Below are positions 6,766 to 8,855 of a stretch of DNA of 8,855 bases, piece after piece. The position numbers and the translations under genes are program-made. Within the stretch, counting starts at the first letter, position 1. Every line of letters starts with the position of its first letter. Source of the DNA: Thermoplasmata archaeon (GTDB lineage: Archaea; Thermoplasmatota; Thermoplasmata; Thermoplasmatales; Aciduliprofundaceae); the NCBI GenBank assembly GCA_021163705.1, contig JAGGTO010000079.1, positions 1 to 8,855 on the forward strand. Direction: 5' to 3'. The notes beneath the pieces are model-generated. The model had not been told where the DNA came from and did no database searches. It worked only from the letters and a program-made list of their open reading frames with translations.

Positions 6766-7923
6766 ATGGAGTTCTCTGAAAGAGTTCTGAGTATGAGTCC
6801 ATCTGGCACCCTAAAGCTGGTGGAACTCGCCAATCAGCTTAAGTTAAAAGGTCATCGCATAATCTCATTTGCTGTGGGAGAGCCTGATTTTACCACACCC
6901 CAAACAGTTATAGAGGCTGCCTATGAAGCTGCAAAAAATGGTAAGACCCATTACACGCCACCTCTTGGAATAAGAGAGCTGAGAGAGAAAATTGCTGAGA
7001 AATATCAAAGGGAGAACCATGTTAATGTTTCTGCTGAGAATGTAATGGTCACGCCTGCAAAGATGGCCATATTTATGGCAGTTGCTGGCTTCGTTGATCC
7101 AGGCGATGAGGTTCTGATTCCAGATCCAGGATGGGTCTCCTATAAGGAGATGGTGCACTTTGCAAGGGGTAAACCTGTGGGTTACAGACTTGATGAAGAG
7201 AAAGATTATAGCTTGGACATTGATGATCTCCTAGGCAAGATAAATTCAAAAACCAAGATGATCATAATAAATTCCCCTTCCAATCCCACGGGCACAGTAT
7301 TTTCTCAAGATGATATAAAAGCCATACGGGATATAGTGTTAGATTACAATCTAGTTCTTGTGAGCGATGAAATTTACGAGAAAATAATATATGAGGGTGA
7401 GCACATCTCCCCTGGAATTTATGAGGAGCTTCTGGGGAATCTCATTATTGTTAATGGCTTCTCCAAGAGTCACGCGATGACAGGGTGGAGGATAGGATAT
7501 CTCATTGCACCGAAGGATATCATAAACCAACTTTCCAAGATTCAGCAACACACCATATCCTGTGCACCGAGCATTGCCCAGTACGGAGTTCTCAGAGCCT
7601 TGGAAGATAAAGAATCTGTGAAGAGGATGGTGGAGGAATTTACCCGTAGAAGGGAATTTGTCTACAACTCTCTCAAGGAAATCGATGGACTAGATGTAAT
7701 GAAACCCAGAGGGACATTTTATGTATTTCCCAGATACAAATACCCTATACCCTCCGGAGAGCTTGCAGAGAAAATTCTCATGGAGAAGCACATAGCTCTC
7801 ACCCCCGGCTCTGCCTTTGGAAAATATGGAGAGTATCATTTCCGTTTATCCTTCGCATCCTCCATGGAAAATTTAGAGGAGGGTATATCAAGACTTCGGG
7901 ATTTCTTCTCTTCTCTTTCCTGA
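6766..7923 (+). CDS. Class I (subgroup I-gamma-like) aminotransferase, probably aspartate or broad-specificity
   Basis: This is a 385-residue PLP-dependent fold-type I aminotransferase of normal length. It would move an amino group from an amino acid such as aspartate to 2-oxoglutarate. Landmarks: AVGEPDF (36-42), YTPPLGIRELR (63-73), PDPGWVSY with Trp123 (near the cofactor ring), SPSNPTG with Asn173, SDEIYE with Asp201 (pyridine nitrogen) and Tyr204, GFSKSHAMTGWR with the Schiff-base Lys234 and Arg242, and FRLSFA with Arg360, which holds the substrate alpha-carboxylate. The phosphate-binding loop reads VTPAKMAIF, one residue shorter than the VTxGxKQAIF form of bacterial homologues. Donor preference cannot be read from sequence; an aromatic or alanine aminotransferase role is possible. 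It diverges from nurA, and its last 36 bases overlap the 3' end of the opposing surface-protein gene. Confidence 0.88.
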   Translation: MEFSERVLSMSPSGTLKLVELANQLKLKGHRIISFAVGEPDFTTPQTVIEAAYEAAKNGKTHYTPPLGIRELREKIAEKYQRENHVNVSAENVMVTPAKMAIFMAVAGFVDPGDEVLIPDPGWVSYKEMVHFARGKPVGYRLDEEKDYSLDIDDLLGKINSKTKMIIINSPSNPTGTVFSQDDIKAIRDIVLDYNLVLVSDEIYEKIIYEGEHISPGIYEELLGNLIIVNGFSKSHAMTGWRIGYLIAPKDIINQLSKIQQHTISCAPSIAQYGVLRALEDKESVKRMVEEFTRRREFVYNSLKEIDGLDVMKPRGTFYVFPRYKYPIPSGELAEKILMEKHIALTPGSAFGKYGEYHFRLSFASSMENLEEGISRLRDFFSSLS

Positions 7924-8855
7924 ATCTCTCTTTTTTCTTTCTCTCTCCCTTTGCAACCCCTTTTCCGATATTTTCAAGAGTATTAGAAGTGCAAGCACCA
8001 CTACAAATATTAGAATTAGAAGGAAATACCCCAGAGGCATGCCCAATATACTATAGAATGTCCATGAGGGGTTCTTGTCCACATAGATAAGCAGTTCTCT
8101 ATCAACTCTCCCACCATCGTAAAGAAGTGTGAAATGTATCACATATATGCCTGTATCTATATTCTTTGGGATCTCTATGCTCACGGTTCCATCCCTCTCC
8201 TTTCCAAGCATGATCACATTGGGATGGGCATAAAACTCATCACCGAATCCGTACAATAGACGGCCCTCGTTAACAGATTCGCTAAGCGAATAACGAATTA
8301 CTACCTTTTGTCCCGGGGTAAATACATGGGTTACATAACTCGATTGAGTGAGCATTTTAACCTTCAGCCCGATCTCTTTTAAAAGATGTATTTCTTCCCC
8401 CGCTTCCATTACAAAGTGCGGTGATATGGCATAAACTTCTATGCGATAGCTCTCAGGAGCATCTTTTGGTACCTCCACCTCAAGTGTTTTATCTTTGGTT
8501 GTCTTTGTGAACAGGGTGGCATATCCCAGCCCCATATAGGCCATCACATTGTAAACAAATGTAACATTTTTTATCACATAACTTTTGAAATCCACTGCCA
8601 CCGTAAAGCGTGATTGAGGGGTATAATTCAATCGATCAAAATAAAGATTCAAAATAGCATATTTCACATGGAAATTTGATTGTAAGGTGTATATTTTCTG
8701 TGTTGAATTATAGATATCGCATCTCACTGCCAGGATTCCAGAAAAATCTTCGGGAATTCTGTATATAAGGCTACTGTGATTTCCATGAGCATAGAAGAGC
8801 AGGTTCCCCTGAGAATCCCTAATTTCAAAGTGATAGTTGAAACTCTCATTCTCTG
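7888..8855 (-). CDS. Cell-surface beta-sandwich repeat protein with C-terminal membrane anchor; 5' end beyond window
   Basis: The frame is open to the right edge, so only the last 321 residues are seen. The GTG at 8727 is an internal valine, because coding continues upstream for 42 codons without a stop. The visible part is beta-rich, with N-x-S/T sites. Three modules each end in a similar strand motif: YRIPEDFSG (Pro34), VEVPKDAPES (Pro129) and IEIPKNIDTG (Pro229). Two are opened by YTPQSRF (Pro79) and FTPGQKV (Pro180). This layout resembles macroglobulin MG2-like or other Ig-like adhesive domains. Residues about 273-293 form a single hydrophobic membrane helix, followed by a 28-residue strongly basic tail. 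The topology is therefore outside domain, one helix, cytoplasmic tail. The function is not recognisable; a surface adhesin or envelope scaffold is a guess. It converges on the aminotransferase gene, overlapping it by 36 bases. Confidence 0.8.
   Translation of the reverse strand, partial: ENESFNYHFEIRDSQGNLLFYAHGNHSSLIYRIPEDFSGILAVRCDIYNSTQKIYTLQSNFHVKYAILNLYFDRLNYTPQSRFTVAVDFKSYVIKNVTFVYNVMAYMGLGYATLFTKTTKDKTLEVEVPKDAPESYRIEVYAISPHFVMEAGEEIHLLKEIGLKVKMLTQSSYVTHVFTPGQKVVIRYSLSESVNEGRLLYGFGDEFYAHPNVIMLGKERDGTVSIEIPKNIDTGIYVIHFTLLYDGGRVDRELLIYVDKNPSWTFYSILGMPLGYFLLILIFVVVLALLILLKISEKGLQRERERKKRDSGKRREEIPKS
7924..7950 (+). terminator. Pyrimidine/T-rich terminator of the aminotransferase gene
   Basis: Directly after the stop codon the plus strand is almost purely pyrimidine, with T6 at 7931-7936 and further T's after it, resembling the U-rich intrinsic terminators of archaea. 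The same bases, read on the other strand, encode the Arg/Lys/Glu-rich cytoplasmic tail of the surface protein. Confidence 0.5.
8150..8770 (-). repeat. Tandem beta-sandwich modules in the surface protein
   Basis: Related edge-strand motifs recur at 95-100 residue spacing: the IP-E-D, VP-K-D and IP-K-N prolines are at residues 34, 129 and 229 of the visible part, and the Y/F-T-P turns at 79 and 180. In each case the motif is followed by alternating hydrophobic residues (ILAVRCDIY, YRIEVYAIS, IYVIHFTLL). The copies are strongly diverged, and more probably lie beyond the right edge. Confidence 0.5.

Noticed and set aside
8725..8727. GTG as the start of the surface-protein gene
   Set aside because: The frame stays open for 42 more codons to the window edge with the same beta-strand pattern, including an earlier copy of the IP-E-D module motif, so the GTG is an internal valine.
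1..8855. CRISPR array, tRNA or rRNA genes, transposase, phage or defence genes
   Set aside because: No spaced direct repeats, cloverleaf-like stretches or characteristic protein motifs were seen on either strand, and nearly every base is accounted for by coding sequence.

Overview
The window looks like a chromosomal segment of a thermophilic euryarchaeon, most likely in the Thermoplasmatota and perhaps near Aciduliprofundum. This is inferred from four things: an archaeal nurA-herA DNA end-processing pair, TATA boxes about 25 bases before start codons that lack a Shine-Dalgarno (leaderless genes), a NosD-type beta-helix surface protein, and Asn-X-Ser/Thr-rich secreted proteins. No RNA gene, CRISPR array, insertion sequence or phage gene is visible, and the window is almost fully coding.

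Left block, minus strand (1-3046): an alpha-oxoamine synthase of the glycine C-acetyltransferase (Kbl) family is followed 15 bases later by a large secreted protein. That protein runs uninterrupted off the left edge, with at least 617 codons and no stop in the window. It reads as a signal peptide, then a gingipain-like (C25, clan CD) cysteine-peptidase domain with a His/Cys pair, then a right-handed beta-helix. Middle block: a plus-strand PflX-like (COG1313) radical SAM protein (3135-4157) meets the end of the minus-strand nurA-herA operon (4158-6662), and the two stop codons touch. Right block: an aspartate-aminotransferase-like gene (6766-7923) diverges from nurA. It runs 36 bases into the 3' end of a minus-strand, membrane-anchored surface protein made of tandem beta-sandwich modules, which is cut off by the right edge.

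Functionally there are two themes. One is amino-acid and peptide use: a secreted peptidase, a 2-amino-3-ketobutyrate CoA ligase-like enzyme and an aminotransferase, as expected for a peptide-fermenting heterotroph. The other is DNA end resection by HerA-NurA, which here stands without mre11-rad50. Both convergent junctions are very tight. At each, the minus-strand gene ends in a Lys/Arg-rich stretch whose complement is a pyrimidine/T tract, so the same bases may serve as the terminator of the opposing plus-strand gene.
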